In this document: one piece after another, positions 34,193 through 42,743 of the stretch | How the letters are laid out: each line of letters begins with the position of its first letter | How positions within the stretch are numbered: position 1 is the stretch's first letter | Assembly: GCA_017505525.1 (NCBI GenBank) | Contig: JAFVPB010000010.1 | Span: forward strand, 1 to 64,000 | Direction: 5' to 3' | Length of the DNA stretch: 64,000 nucleotides | Source: Clostridia bacterium | GTDB taxonomy: Bacteria > Bacillota > Clostridia > UMGS1883 | Notes under the pieces: model-generated | What the model was told of the DNA's origin: nothing | The model's database searches: none | The model's input: the letters and a program-made list of their open reading frames with translations, nothing else | Position numbers and translations under genes: made by a program

Positions 34193-35929
34193 ATGAAACA
34201 GTTAATGCTCGGAAATGCAGCCGTAGCAAGAGGTGCTTATGAAGCAGGGGTTAATGTAGTTGCTTCGTATCCAGGCACTCCAAGCACGGAAATAACCGAA
34301 AATATGGTTAAATATGAAGATGTGTATGTTGAATGGTCGCCAAATGAAAAGGTAGCGGCAGAAGTTGCAATTGGCGCTTCAATTGCAGGTGCAAGAAGTA
34401 TGTCGTGTATGAAACACGTTGGATTAAACGTAATGGCAGACCCTGTTTTCACAGTTAGCTACATAGGTGCAAACGGCGGCTTGGTTTTCTGCGTGGCAGA
34501 CGACCCGGGAATGCACTCATCACAGAATGAGCAGGATTCACGCCACTATGCCGAAGCATCAAAGATTATGATGCTCGAACCATCGGATTCAGAAGAATGT
34601 AAGGAATTTACAAAGCAGGCTTTTGCCCTTTCGGAAGAATATGATACACCTGTATTTATCCGCCTTTCAACAAGAGTTTCTCATTCGCAGAGCTTAGTTG
34701 AACTTAACGACAGAGAAAATATCGAGCTTAAGCCTTACGAAAAGAATATAGCAAAGAACGTTATGATGCCGGGTAACGCTATAAAAAGGCATGTTGTAGT
34801 TGAAGAAAGAATTAAAAATCTTAGAGAGTTAAGCGAAAATTCTCCTCTCAACAAAGTTGAAATGAACGGCTCGAAGATAGGCGTTATCACATCGGGTATT
34901 TCATATATGTATGCAAAAGAGGCATTGGGCGACAGTGTAAACTACCTCAAGCTTGGTATTGTTTACCCTCTTTGCGAAGATTTAATAAAGAAATTCTGTG
35001 CTGAGTGTGAAATAGTATACGTTGTTGAAGAACTTGATAACTACATTGAAAAGCATACAAAGGCACTCGGCCTTAAAGTTATAGGCAAGGAAGTATTCAC
35101 TCTTCTTGGAGAATACACACCTGCTATGATTAAAAAGGCAGTGCTTAAAGAAGACGGCGCACCATCTGTTGAAATTGAGGAGCAGATTCCTGTTCGTCCT
35201 CCCGTTATGTGTCCGGGATGCCCACACAGAGGTGTGTTCTACGTGCTTAAAAAGCTCGGTCTTACAGTGTCGGGTGATATCGGATGCTACACACTTGGCG
35301 CAGTTGCACCGCTTGCAAGCGTTGATACAACAATTTGTATGGGTGCTTCGGTTAGTGCGGCTCTTGGTATGGCAAAGGCACGCGGACCGGAATTTAATAA
35401 AAAGCTTGTTTCCGTTATCGGCGACTCAACGTTTATGCATTCAGGCATAACAGGTCTTGTGGATATAGTTTACAACAAGGGAAACAACACAGTTATTATT
35501 CTTGATAACTCAATCACTGGTATGACAGGCCATCAGGATAATCCCACAACGGGCTACACCATTCGCGGAGAAAAGACAAATCAGGTGAACCTTATCACTC
35601 TCTGCAAGGGAATAGGCGTGGAAAATATCGTGGTTGCAGATCCATTCGACCTTAAGAACTTTGAAAAGATTGTTAAGGAAGAAACAGAGCGTGAAGCTCC
35701 ATCTGTTATTATTGCTCAGCGCCCGTGTGCACTTTTAAAGAGCGTGAAATACACAGGCCACTGCAAGGTAACCGATAAGTGCAAAAACTGCAAAATGTGT
35801 ATGAAGATTGGTTGCCCTGCTATTTCTGTTAAGAATAATGCAGTGGTAATAGATACAAACCTTTGTAACGGATGCGGATTGTGCATGAACGTTTGTCCCT
35901 TTGAAGCTATAGAAAAGGAGGAGAACTAA
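34193..35929 (+). CDS. iorA: Indolepyruvate:ferredoxin oxidoreductase alpha subunit
   Basis: 578 aa, normal IorA length. It interconverts arylpyruvates and arylacetyl-CoA with ferredoxin. N-terminal YPGTPSTEITENMVKYED and the thiamine diphosphate block GDSTFMHSGITGL through LDNSITGMTGHQDNP. Two [4Fe-4S] motifs end the protein: CKNCKMCMKIGCP and CNGCGLCMNVCPF. With iorB 1 bp behind it forms the complete enzyme. In the synthetic direction it would reductively carboxylate arylacetyl-CoA. Confidence 0.95.
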   Translation: MKQLMLGNAAVARGAYEAGVNVVASYPGTPSTEITENMVKYEDVYVEWSPNEKVAAEVAIGASIAGARSMSCMKHVGLNVMADPVFTVSYIGANGGLVFCVADDPGMHSSQNEQDSRHYAEASKIMMLEPSDSEECKEFTKQAFALSEEYDTPVFIRLSTRVSHSQSLVELNDRENIELKPYEKNIAKNVMMPGNAIKRHVVVEERIKNLRELSENSPLNKVEMNGSKIGVITSGISYMYAKEALGDSVNYLKLGIVYPLCEDLIKKFCAECEIVYVVEELDNYIEKHTKALGLKVIGKEVFTLLGEYTPAMIKKAVLKEDGAPSVEIEEQIPVRPPVMCPGCPHRGVFYVLKKLGLTVSGDIGCYTLGAVAPLASVDTTICMGASVSAALGMAKARGPEFNKKLVSVIGDSTFMHSGITGLVDIVYNKGNNTVIILDNSITGMTGHQDNPTTGYTIRGEKTNQVNLITLCKGIGVENIVVADPFDLKNFEKIVKEETEREAPSVIIAQRPCALLKSVKYTGHCKVTDKCKNCKMCMKIGCPAISVKNNAVVIDTNLCNGCGLCMNVCPFEAIEKEEN

Positions 35930-35930
35930 T

Positions 35931-36494
35931 ATGCAGAATATAATGATTGTTGGTGTTGGCGGTCAGGGAACGCTCCTTGCAAGTCGAATACTTGGTAACG
36001 TTGCTATTCAGGCGGGTTACGATGTTAAGGTTTCGGAAGTTCACGGAATGTCGCAGCGCGGAGGAAGCGTTGTAACCTATGTTAAATACGGCGAAAAAGT
36101 TCATTCTCCGATAATCGACAAGGGCGAAGCAGATATCATCCTTGCATTTGAAATGCTTGAAGCCTACAGAGCGCTTCCTTTCCTTAAAAAGGGCGGAAAA
36201 ATGATTGTGAATAATCAGAAAATCGATCCTATGCCCGTTATAACAGGTGCTATGGAGTATCCCGAAAATATTGAAGGTAAACTTAAAGAAAAGGTTGATT
36301 TAACTATTGCGGATGCACTCAGCTTAGCACTTGAAGCAGGTAATGCAAAAACAGTGAACGTTGTTTTAATAGGCATTATGGCTAAAAACACAAATATTAA
36401 ATACGAGCAGTGGATAGAAACTATAAAAACCACAGTTCCCGAAAAACTGCTTGAGGTTAACCTTAAGGCGTTTGACCTAGGTTATAATCACTAA
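35931..36494 (+). CDS. iorB: Indolepyruvate:ferredoxin oxidoreductase beta subunit
   Basis: 187 aa, the usual IorB size. The gamma-type oxidoreductase motif IVGVGGQGTLLASRILG opens it, followed by VSEVHGMSQRGGSVVTYV and EADIILAFEMLEA. Partner of IorA. Its AGGAGG site lies in the last codons of iorA. Confidence 0.95.
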   Translation: MQNIMIVGVGGQGTLLASRILGNVAIQAGYDVKVSEVHGMSQRGGSVVTYVKYGEKVHSPIIDKGEADIILAFEMLEAYRALPFLKKGGKMIVNNQKIDPMPVITGAMEYPENIEGKLKEKVDLTIADALSLALEAGNAKTVNVVLIGIMAKNTNIKYEQWIETIKTTVPEKLLEVNLKAFDLGYNH

Positions 36495-36507
36495 AAGGAA
36501 ATATAAA

Positions 36508-36546
36508 CAGGTGTGTAAAAAACATAGTTTTTTACACACCTGTTTT
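36508..36546 (+). terminator. Terminator after iorB
   Basis: 16-bp perfect stem (CAGGTGTGTAAAAAAC with its complement) and a 3-base loop, followed by TTTTG. Confidence 0.88.
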
Positions 36547-36574
36547 GTAGTCTGGACGATTTAAACGTTCCCTA

Positions 36575-37684
36575 TCATATGTTGAATTTTGTGGAAAGCC
36601 GTCTCATCCTTATGCTTTGAACAAGCCCTGCTGCGATAAAGCACGTTACAAGATTGCTTCCGCCATAGCTGATAAAGGGGAGAGGAATACCTGTTATGGG
36701 CATTAAACCAATACACATACCAATATTCTCTAATATGTGAAACAAAAACATTGCACCTACACCCAAGCATATATGTTCTCCGAAAGCATCGTGAGAATGG
36801 CTTTGTGCATTGTCAAAGCAGCGGTAGACAATTATAAAAAGAAGAATTGTAATAAACACAGTTCCCAAAAGGCCAAATTCTTCTCCGATAACAGAAAAAA
36901 TAAAGTCGGTTTGTTTTTCGGGAAGATAGCCAAACTGAGTTTGGGGACCATTTAAATAGCCTCTTCCAAAAATTTTTCCGCTACCTATAGCAAGCTGGGA
37001 TTGAAGTACGTGATATCCGCTTCCCGTAGGGTCGCTTTCAGGATTAAAGAAAGAAAGGATTCTGCCTTTCTGAAAGTCTGCAAGAAATAACCAGGCTATT
37101 GGAATAAGAACAAGCAATCCGCCTGCTGCCCATAAAATATAGCGCCTGTCAATCCCTGCAAAAAACAATTCAACAATAAATATAAAGGCAAAAACCATAG
37201 CTGTTCCAAAGTCGGGTTGAAGCAGAACGGGTATAATATAACACAAAAAGTGAACACCTAAGAAAACCAGAGTTTTCAGCTTGTTTATATTGCTTTTAAC
37301 TTGTGATATATGTGTGGAAATAGTAATTATAAAGCAGATTTTTGCAATTTCGGATGGCTGGAGCGATATGGGACCAAGCTCTATCCAGCCTTGTGTGCCG
37401 TGGGAAATTTTTCCCATCAGAAGCACAAGTATAAGCATTGCAAGTCCGCCGCCAAAAATTAAATACCTGAATTTTTCAAGCAGGGTATACTTAAAAAGAA
37501 TTACCACATACATTGCAAGAATACCAAGAATAAAAGCTACAGATTGGACTATTACAAAACGCCAGTGCCCGCTAAGAGAGGCAGTGGCACTGTTTATCAC
37601 AAATATACCAAAAAGCGCTGCGAGAATACACGAGCACAGAAGCCACATATCTGGTTTATCAGAAAAATTATAATTTTTTTTCAT
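36575..37684 (-). CDS. rodA: Rod-shape SEDS glycosyltransferase RodA
   Basis: 369 aa, about ten membrane helices. SEDS proteins polymerise peptidoglycan with a partner PBP. QSQLAIGSGKIFGRGYLNG and LPEKQTDFIFSVIGEEFG match RodA better than FtsW, which has an AEE-type motif. ISYGGSNLV is near the C-terminus. ATG at 37684 is chosen: AAGGATG precedes it and its own promoter lies just upstream; longer in-frame extensions would cross that promoter. SpoVE is a less likely alternative. Confidence 0.88.
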   Translation of the reverse strand: MKKNYNFSDKPDMWLLCSCILAALFGIFVINSATASLSGHWRFVIVQSVAFILGILAMYVVILFKYTLLEKFRYLIFGGGLAMLILVLLMGKISHGTQGWIELGPISLQPSEIAKICFIITISTHISQVKSNINKLKTLVFLGVHFLCYIIPVLLQPDFGTAMVFAFIFIVELFFAGIDRRYILWAAGGLLVLIPIAWLFLADFQKGRILSFFNPESDPTGSGYHVLQSQLAIGSGKIFGRGYLNGPQTQFGYLPEKQTDFIFSVIGEEFGLLGTVFITILLFIIVYRCFDNAQSHSHDAFGEHICLGVGAMFLFHILENIGMCIGLMPITGIPLPFISYGGSNLVTCFIAAGLVQSIRMRRLSTKFNI

Positions 37685-37715
37685 AAAATCATCCTTAGAA
37701 AATGTTACTCTTTTA

Positions 37716-37744
37716 ATTTTAACAGAAGCCATAAAAATAATCAA
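37716..37744 (-). promoter_or_regulatory. Promoter of rodA
   Basis: Minus strand TTGATT (plus 37739-37744), 17-bp spacer, TAAAAT (plus 37716-37721). Confidence 0.7.
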
Positions 37745-37768
37745 CTGTTTTTTAATCATAAAAAAGAA

Positions 37769-37804
37769 AAATTCCCGAAGCACTCTGTGCCACGGGAATT
37801 TTTG
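37769..37804 (-). terminator. Terminator downstream of the secreted-protein gene
   Basis: AAAAATTCCCG and CGGGAATTTTT arms around a GCAC/GTGC inner hairpin. It lies between the 37820 stop and the rodA promoter, and works for the minus strand. Confidence 0.78.
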
Positions 37805-37819
37805 CGATTATATGATTTT

Positions 37820-38620
37820 TTAATAAACCTGGAAAGATGTTATAGTCGTTCCATCGGTGTTCTTATATTCCACATATATTGAGCTTATAGCCTCTCCCTG
37901 TGATTTGAGTATATCTAATACTTCCTTAAAGTCAGCTTTATCGCTTGGTACAATCTCGCTCCAAAAGTTATTGTTGACTTTGGAATTGAAGTAGTGGCGT
38001 GATGTTCCAATAACCACTAAAATATCGCCTTTAGCTCTGAAGAGAATCTTCCAGTCGCTGTTATAAGAGATGTTTGACTGAAGTCTATCTGCAACCGATG
38101 CAATACTGTTATAGTTTGCATTATCTATGGCAAGCGAGATTTCGCGTCTGTCGTTATCATACAATACAGTTCCGAATCTTGAAAGCTCGTTAAAGTTAAT
38201 GATTGTTTTACCGTTGATATTGCTGCTTGCTACATATTCGTTATTAACATATGTTGCAATATCGGTGTAGAGAATGTTCTTCCAGCTTTTACTTGTTCCG
38301 ATAGTATAAAAATCGGGGTTTGTTCTCTGCGGGTCAATAGTAGTATAGTCATAGCCTCTTGTAAGAGAAAGTGTTTTGGAATACATATCAAAGTAAACGT
38401 CAAAACCATAATAGCGTAAGTCTTCAACGCAGATATATGTAAGACCGTTAACATTGTAGGATTCTAACTGATACCCATTAATTGTTGCAACAATATCAGT
38501 AGGCTGAGCTTTTCCTACAACGTCGCCTACTCTTGCAGCCTGAGCCGGTAAAGCGAAAAGTGAAATTGCTGCAACGATCAACAAAATAAGTGTAATAAGT
38601 TTTTTTGATGTTTTATTCAT
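37820..38620 (-). CDS. Secreted protein with copper amine oxidase N-like (stalk) segments
   Basis: 266 aa. Signal peptide with basic start and hydrophobic core (LITLILLIVAAISLFAL), cleavage near PAQAA. The mature part has repeats of the type YNVNGLTYICVEDLRYYGFDV and INGKTIINFNELSRFG, each followed by a short beta strand, resembling the copper-amine-oxidase-N/stalk domain common on clostridial surface proteins. No enzyme motif seen. The ATG at 38620 has GAAGGAG at a good distance; an in-frame GTG at 38629 does not. Confidence 0.75.
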   Translation of the reverse strand: MNKTSKKLITLILLIVAAISLFALPAQAARVGDVVGKAQPTDIVATINGYQLESYNVNGLTYICVEDLRYYGFDVYFDMYSKTLSLTRGYDYTTIDPQRTNPDFYTIGTSKSWKNILYTDIATYVNNEYVASSNINGKTIINFNELSRFGTVLYDNDRREISLAIDNANYNSIASVADRLQSNISYNSDWKILFRAKGDILVVIGTSRHYFNSKVNNNFWSEIVPSDKADFKEVLDILKSQGEAISSIYVEYKNTDGTTITSFQVY

Positions 38621-38641
38621 TAATACCACTCCTTCTTTAAT

Positions 38642-38670
38642 AGATTAACATTAATAAAAGAAAAAGTCAA
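38642..38670 (-). promoter_or_regulatory. Promoter of the 37820 secreted-protein gene
   Basis: Minus strand TTGACT (plus 38665-38670), 17-bp spacer, TAATCT (plus 38642-38647). Confidence 0.65.
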
Positions 38671-38685
38671 CTATATTTAATATAC

Positions 38686-38714
38686 TTGATTAGAGCGTCG
38701 TGAGGTGATATAAT
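38686..38714 (+). promoter_or_regulatory. Promoter toward ykgJ-ppx-trmL operon
   Basis: TTGATT (38686-38691), 17-bp spacer, TATAAT (38709-38714), back to back with the minus-strand promoter. The leader to the YkgJ-like gene would be about 245 nt. Confidence 0.72.
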
Positions 38715-38772
38715 AAATTCAGTGTATTTTAGTATGGCATACAATAAAAAAAAGTTGAGACAAGGGTGCTGT

Positions 38773-38844
38773 ATGATAGTTGTAAAGCAGATAAATTCAC
38801 TTGAAAAGATAAGAGGTACACTTGAATTTGATCCCGCCCTGTGA
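38773..38844 (+). CDS. Possible 23-codon leader ORF or gene remnant
   Basis: ATG at 38773 preceded by AAGGGTG, encoding MIVVKQINSLEKIRGTLEFD and three more residues before a stop. It lies within the long leader after the 38686 promoter. Nothing else in 38845-38967 looks coding. It may be a real micro-ORF, a decayed gene start, or chance. Confidence 0.25.
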   Translation: MIVVKQINSLEKIRGTLEFDPAL

Positions 38845-38967
38845 ACAACGAATATAGAAAGCTTTCATAACAAAATGAAAGAAATTATGTGATTCATTAA
38901 TTTTTATCCGAAATGACCTGAATATACATAAAAGTCTGTCGAATATTGTTGGGAAGGGGAAATAACT

Positions 38968-39474
38968 ATGAAGAAAAAAATTTCGCCAAAGGAATTTTAT
39001 GAATCAATATACAGAGAACTAGACAGTGTTACTCCGCTTAAGGTTGATTGCGGTAAGCTTTGCGATAATGCCTGTTGTGTTGTAACTGACGAGATAACGG
39101 GAATGTATCTTTTTCCTTTTGAGGAAACGATGTATTCACCTATTCCCGAATGGGGCAAAATCTATGATACAGACTTTGTGTGTAAAAGCGGGCGTGAAAT
39201 TAATCTTTTCACCTGCCAAGGCACGTGCGACAGAGAAAAGCGACCTCTTTCGTGCAGAATATTTCCGCTTATCCCACGAGTGGAAAAAGACGGAAGTTTT
39301 ACCCTTGTGATGGACCCGAGAGGGCGCGAAATGTGCCCTCTTTGTAAGGTGATGCGCGTAGACGAGCTCGATGCTGATTTTGTGAAAACAGTTGAAAAAG
39401 TGATGAAAAAGTGTATGCTTGTAAAGGAATGCCGCGACTTTTTATGTTCGCTTAGCGAAGAGATATTTTTCTGA
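38968..39474 (+). CDS. YkgJ-family cysteine-cluster protein
   Basis: 168 aa, cysteine-rich. DCGKLCDNACCVV, CQGTCDREKRPLSCRIFPLIP and MCPLCKV show the clustered cysteines of the YkgJ (Fe/Zn-chelating) family; CRIFPLIP is the hallmark. Function is unestablished. AAGGGG lies before the ATG. Co-directional with ppx, 14 bp apart. Confidence 0.85.
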   Translation: MKKKISPKEFYESIYRELDSVTPLKVDCGKLCDNACCVVTDEITGMYLFPFEETMYSPIPEWGKIYDTDFVCKSGREINLFTCQGTCDREKRPLSCRIFPLIPRVEKDGSFTLVMDPRGREMCPLCKVMRVDELDADFVKTVEKVMKKCMLVKECRDFLCSLSEEIFF

Positions 39475-39488
39475 CAGGAGGAATTTTT

Positions 39489-40403
39489 GTGAAATATAAT
39501 TTTGCAGTTATCGACCTTGGCTCGAATTCCGTGAGAATGACCATTAACAGTGCAGACGAAAACGGCGAATGGGAAGTGCTTGAAAAAATAAGGGATACTG
39601 TGCGCCTCAGCGAAAATATGGGGAGCGATATGATTCTGAAAAAGGCTTCTATTGACAGGGTGATTGATGCGCTTAAAAGGTTTTACACTATAGCAGAAAA
39701 ATATAATTGCACAAAAATAAAAGCAGTTGCAACTGCCGCAGTGAGATATGCACGGAACAAGGAAGAATTTCTTTCAAGAGCAAAAAATGAAGCAAATATA
39801 GAATTTCAGGTTATAAGCGGGGAAGATGAAGCGTATTACAGCTATCTTGCAATTAAATCTACGGTAGGAATAGATGACGGTGTTCTTATGGATACGGGCG
39901 GAGGAAGCACTGAAATAACGCTTGTGAAAAATGGTGCTTTGGTAAATAGCATCAGTTTGCCATTGGGTGCCGTTGTGATGACAGAGAATGTAGAGGAAGA
40001 AAACCTTAAAGAATATGTGAAAGAAAAGCTTAGTGAAATCCCCTGGCTTTCCGAGTGCGAAAATCTTCCGCTGTACGCAATAGGGGGGAGTGCCCGCACA
40101 GCGGGAATGCTTGCTATGAAAAGGCATTTAAGCTCGGCTGAAATAGAGGGGCTTCGTATAAAGAATAGTGCTTTTGAAGAAATGTATGAAAATGTTTATC
40201 TCACTCCCAAGGATAAAAGAAAAGATATTGCGGGGATGGACGTTTCAAGGGCGGATATAATCCTTGCGGGAATTACCCCGGCAAAAATATTTATGGGACT
40301 TAATAATACCCCCGAAATTATAATTTGCCTTTCAGGAGTTAAAGAGGGAGTGTTTTTTGAAATAAAGGATGAAATAACAAAGAGCAGGAGAAATATAAAA
40401 TGA
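39489..40403 (+). CDS. Ppx/GppA-family phosphatase
   Basis: 304 aa, a short single-module form (about 300 aa) of the exopolyphosphatase/pppGpp phosphatase family in the actin-like ATPase fold. VIDLGSNSVRMTI, AVATAAVRYARN, DTGGGSTEITLV and IGGSARTAG are the conserved phosphate loops. Polyphosphate or pppGpp could be the substrate. GTG at 39489 has AGGAGG upstream and gives the conserved N-terminus. The next gene overlaps it by 4 bp. Confidence 0.9.
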   Translation: MKYNFAVIDLGSNSVRMTINSADENGEWEVLEKIRDTVRLSENMGSDMILKKASIDRVIDALKRFYTIAEKYNCTKIKAVATAAVRYARNKEEFLSRAKNEANIEFQVISGEDEAYYSYLAIKSTVGIDDGVLMDTGGGSTEITLVKNGALVNSISLPLGAVVMTENVEEENLKEYVKEKLSEIPWLSECENLPLYAIGGSARTAGMLAMKRHLSSAEIEGLRIKNSAFEEMYENVYLTPKDKRKDIAGMDVSRADIILAGITPAKIFMGLNNTPEIIICLSGVKEGVFFEIKDEITKSRRNIK

Positions 40404-40897
40404 GTATGAACATAGTTTTGGTTGAGCCTGAAATTCCGCAGAACACAGGAAATATTGTAAGAACGTGTGCCGCTACGGGAACAAGGCTCCACATAGTTAA
40501 GCCGATGGGCTTTGAAATTGATGATAAAAAGCTGAAAAGGGCAGGACTTGATTACTGGCATTTTTTAAATATTCAGTATTACGATGGGCTCGACGATTTT
40601 TTTGAGAAAAATAAAGATGGCAGGTTTTTCTATCTTACAAGCAAGGGGGCAATGGCTCACAGCGAGGTGGAATACAAAGACGGCGATTTTCTTCTTTTAG
40701 GAAAGGAAACAAAAGGCCTTCCTGAAAGCCTTTTAATAAAAAATCCCGAAAGGTGCATAAGAATTCCTATGATAAGCTCGGCGAGGTGCCTTAATCTTTC
40801 AAATGCCGCCGCAGTTGTTGTTTATGAGGCGCTAAGGCAAACTGAATATGCCACGCTTACAAAGGAATCGGATTATCTGTATGGAGTGATTGACTGA
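40400..40897 (+). CDS. trmL: tRNA (cytidine/uridine-34-2'-O)-methyltransferase TrmL
   Basis: 165 aa SPOUT methyltransferase. VLVEPEIPQNTGNIVRTCAA, LGKETKGLP and RIPMISSARCLNLSNAAAVV are the three SPOUT motifs of TrmL/YibK. It modifies the wobble base of certain leucine tRNAs using S-adenosylmethionine. Start overlaps ppx by 4 bp (ATGA). Confidence 0.93.
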   Translation: MSMNIVLVEPEIPQNTGNIVRTCAATGTRLHIVKPMGFEIDDKKLKRAGLDYWHFLNIQYYDGLDDFFEKNKDGRFFYLTSKGAMAHSEVEYKDGDFLLLGKETKGLPESLLIKNPERCIRIPMISSARCLNLSNAAAVVVYEALRQTEYATLTKESDYLYGVID

Positions 40898-40898
40898 G

Positions 40899-41594
40899 AT
40901 GAAATTTATAAAAAAGCTTATTCGTCTTGTGATTATAGTTCTTCTTTTATGTGCCGCTTTGATTGTGTATCTTGGAAAGGAAAAGTACGAAAGAGTTACA
41001 GAAGAATTATCGATTGCTGATGCAGTGGAAGAAATAAGAGGGAAAGAGAAATTTACTTCAATTGAAAATATTTCGCCAATGTTTATTGATGCAATTGTAT
41101 CGGTGGAGGACAAGAGGTTTTACCTTCACAACGGAATAGATGTGCTTGGAATCACAAGAGCAATATACAATAACATAAAGTTTAAGGCTCTTTCCGAGGG
41201 TGGAAGCAGTATAACACAGCAGCTTGCAAAAAACATATATTTTATAAACGACAAAGACAACACTATAACAAGAAAGGTTGCAGAGCTCTTTATAGCCAAA
41301 GAATTAGAAAAAGACTACGATAAAGACGAAATTCTGGAATTATATTTCAATAATATTTATTACGGCAGCGGATACTACTGTATTTACGATGCGACAAGGG
41401 GATATTTTAATAAGGCTCCAATTGAACTTAACAGTTACGAGGCAACCCTGCTTGCGGGAGTGCCGAATGCTCCATCTGTTTATTCGCCCAAGGTAAACCC
41501 CGAATTAAGCCGTAAAAGGCAGGAAAAGGTTGTGGAGGCAATGGTGGAGAATGGGAAGTTAACAGAAGAAGAGGCAGAGGAAATTTTAAACTAA
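40899..41594 (+). CDS. Monofunctional GT51 peptidoglycan glycosyltransferase
   Basis: 231 aa. One N-terminal membrane anchor (about 5-27), then GT51 motifs: SVEDKRFYLHNGID (catalytic Glu), GGSSITQQLAKNIYF, RKVAELFIAKELEKDYDKDEILELYFN and NAPSVYSPKVNPE. It polymerises lipid II on the outer membrane face without a transpeptidase domain. ATG at 40899 is preferred; an in-frame TTG at 40890 is too close to GGAG (40883-40886). Confidence 0.9.
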   Translation: MKFIKKLIRLVIIVLLLCAALIVYLGKEKYERVTEELSIADAVEEIRGKEKFTSIENISPMFIDAIVSVEDKRFYLHNGIDVLGITRAIYNNIKFKALSEGGSSITQQLAKNIYFINDKDNTITRKVAELFIAKELEKDYDKDEILELYFNNIYYGSGYYCIYDATRGYFNKAPIELNSYEATLLAGVPNAPSVYSPKVNPELSRKRQEKVVEAMVENGKLTEEEAEEILN

Positions 41595-41595
41595 A

Positions 41596-41630
41596 AAGGA
41601 CTATGGCATATGCCATAGTCCTTTTTATAA
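41596..41630. terminator. Bidirectional terminator
   Basis: AAAAGGACTATGGCAT and its exact complement, ending in TTTTT on both strands. It separates the convergent GT51 and zinc-ribbon genes. Confidence 0.9.
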
Positions 41631-41642
41631 GTAAGGTTTATA

Positions 41643-41915
41643 TTATTCTCTATTCTTAGCAAAGCATTCGCTGCAGTAAATAGGTCTGTCGTTCTTGGGA
41701 ACGAAAGGAACCTTAGCTTCACCGCCGCACTCTGCACATGTTGCTGTGTACATTTCTCTGTTTTCTCTGAGAGCTGCCTTCTTTGCAGTTCTGCAATCCT
41801 TACATCTCTGGGGTTCGTTCTGGAATCCTTTTTCAGCGTAGAACTCCTGTTCTCCTGCTGTGAAAACGAATTCCTGTCCGCAATCTTTGCAGACGAGTGT
41901 CTTGTCTTCGTACAT
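41643..41915 (-). CDS. Zinc-ribbon protein (zf-trcl-like)
   Basis: 90 aa. Four CxxC pairs (CKDCG, CKDCR, CAECG, CSECF) make two zinc ribbons. The opening DKTLVCKDCGQEFVF and the GFQNEPQRCKDCR block match small clostridial zinc-binding proteins of unknown function. AAGGAG precedes the ATG. Upstream (41916-41998) only a weak promoter is seen. Confidence 0.8.
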   Translation of the reverse strand: MYEDKTLVCKDCGQEFVFTAGEQEFYAEKGFQNEPQRCKDCRTAKKAALRENREMYTATCAECGGEAKVPFVPKNDRPIYCSECFAKNRE

Positions 41916-41998
41916 TTTCGATCTCCTTATCTTTGCTTATAAAATATATTTTTTACCCTTTGCGGCGCAAGTGCCGCTGTGGGCATATAACAAATTTA

Positions 41999-42631
41999 TC
42001 ACTCACTATAAGATATTTTCTCAAACTTTCGTTTGATGCGCTGAAGCGCATTATCAATTGATTTTGTATCTTTTCTCAAGGCCTTGGCTATTTGTGTGTA
42101 GCTATAACCTTCGAGGTAGAGTGAAACCACTAAAAGCTCAAACTTTGACAAAGATTGATTCATCTTTACTTCAAGGATATTTGCTTTTTCTTTATTAATA
42201 ATAATTTCTTCGGGATTAAGGTTTTCGCCCGGCCCGATAATATCAAGAAGCGTTGAATCGTCGTTTTCTTCGTTTGATACGCTTTTGTTTAGTGAAACAT
42301 AAGAGTTAAGTGGTGCATGCTTTTGCCTTGATGCGTTTTTTACTGCCGTGATAATCTGGCGAGTTATACATAAGTCGGCAAAGGTTTTGAATGATACTCC
42401 GCGGGAAGGGGAAAAATCTCTCACTGCCTTAAAAAGGCCTATCATACCTTCCTGAACAATATCATCTCGATCTGCACCTGCTATATAGTAGGATAAGGAT
42501 TTGCCACGAACAAAGACACGATATTTGTCAAGTAAATAATCAAACGCCCTGTCGCTCCCTTGCTGTGCAAGATAGACAAGTCTTTCATCGCTAACAGAGG
42601 AAAAGCTTTCAAATTCAAGTGAATTGCCCAT
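41999..42631 (-). CDS. sigH: Early-sporulation sigma factor SigH
   Basis: 210 aa, close to Bacillus SigH. Region 2: DRDDIVQEGMIGLFKAVRDF and FKTFADLCITRQIITAV; region 4: LYLEGYSYTQIAKALRKDTKSIDNALQRIKRK. It directs RNA polymerase to early sporulation and stationary-phase promoters. ATG at 42631 is chosen for its AGGGGGG site; an upstream in-frame extension crosses the promoter at 42655-42683. Confidence 0.92.
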   Translation of the reverse strand: MGNSLEFESFSSVSDERLVYLAQQGSDRAFDYLLDKYRVFVRGKSLSYYIAGADRDDIVQEGMIGLFKAVRDFSPSRGVSFKTFADLCITRQIITAVKNASRQKHAPLNSYVSLNKSVSNEENDDSTLLDIIGPGENLNPEEIIINKEKANILEVKMNQSLSKFELLVVSLYLEGYSYTQIAKALRKDTKSIDNALQRIKRKFEKISYSE

Positions 42632-42654
42632 TAAAAAGCCCCCCTTTTCTTTTA

Positions 42655-42683
42655 ATAATAACACTCAAAAGTTAATGTGTCAA
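42655..42683 (-). promoter_or_regulatory. Promoter of sigH
   Basis: Minus strand TTGACA (plus 42678-42683), 17-bp spacer, TATTAT (plus 42655-42660), right after the ftsK terminator. Confidence 0.75.
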
Positions 42684-42684
42684 G

Positions 42685-42735
42685 AAAAAAGCACAGTTTT
42701 TTACCAAAGTTTTCGCGGAAATATGTGCTTTTTTC
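42685..42735 (-). terminator. Terminator after ftsK
   Basis: Minus strand AAAAAAGCACA and TGTGCTTTTTT arms with a 25-30-base loop, followed by a T-run. Confidence 0.7.
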
Positions 42736-42743
42736 ACAAAATA

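Noticed and set aside
37716-37744. Shared TATGGCTTCT in the promoter spacers of rodA and lplA
   Set aside because: The 10-mer sits at different positions within the two spacers and I saw no third case; likely chance.
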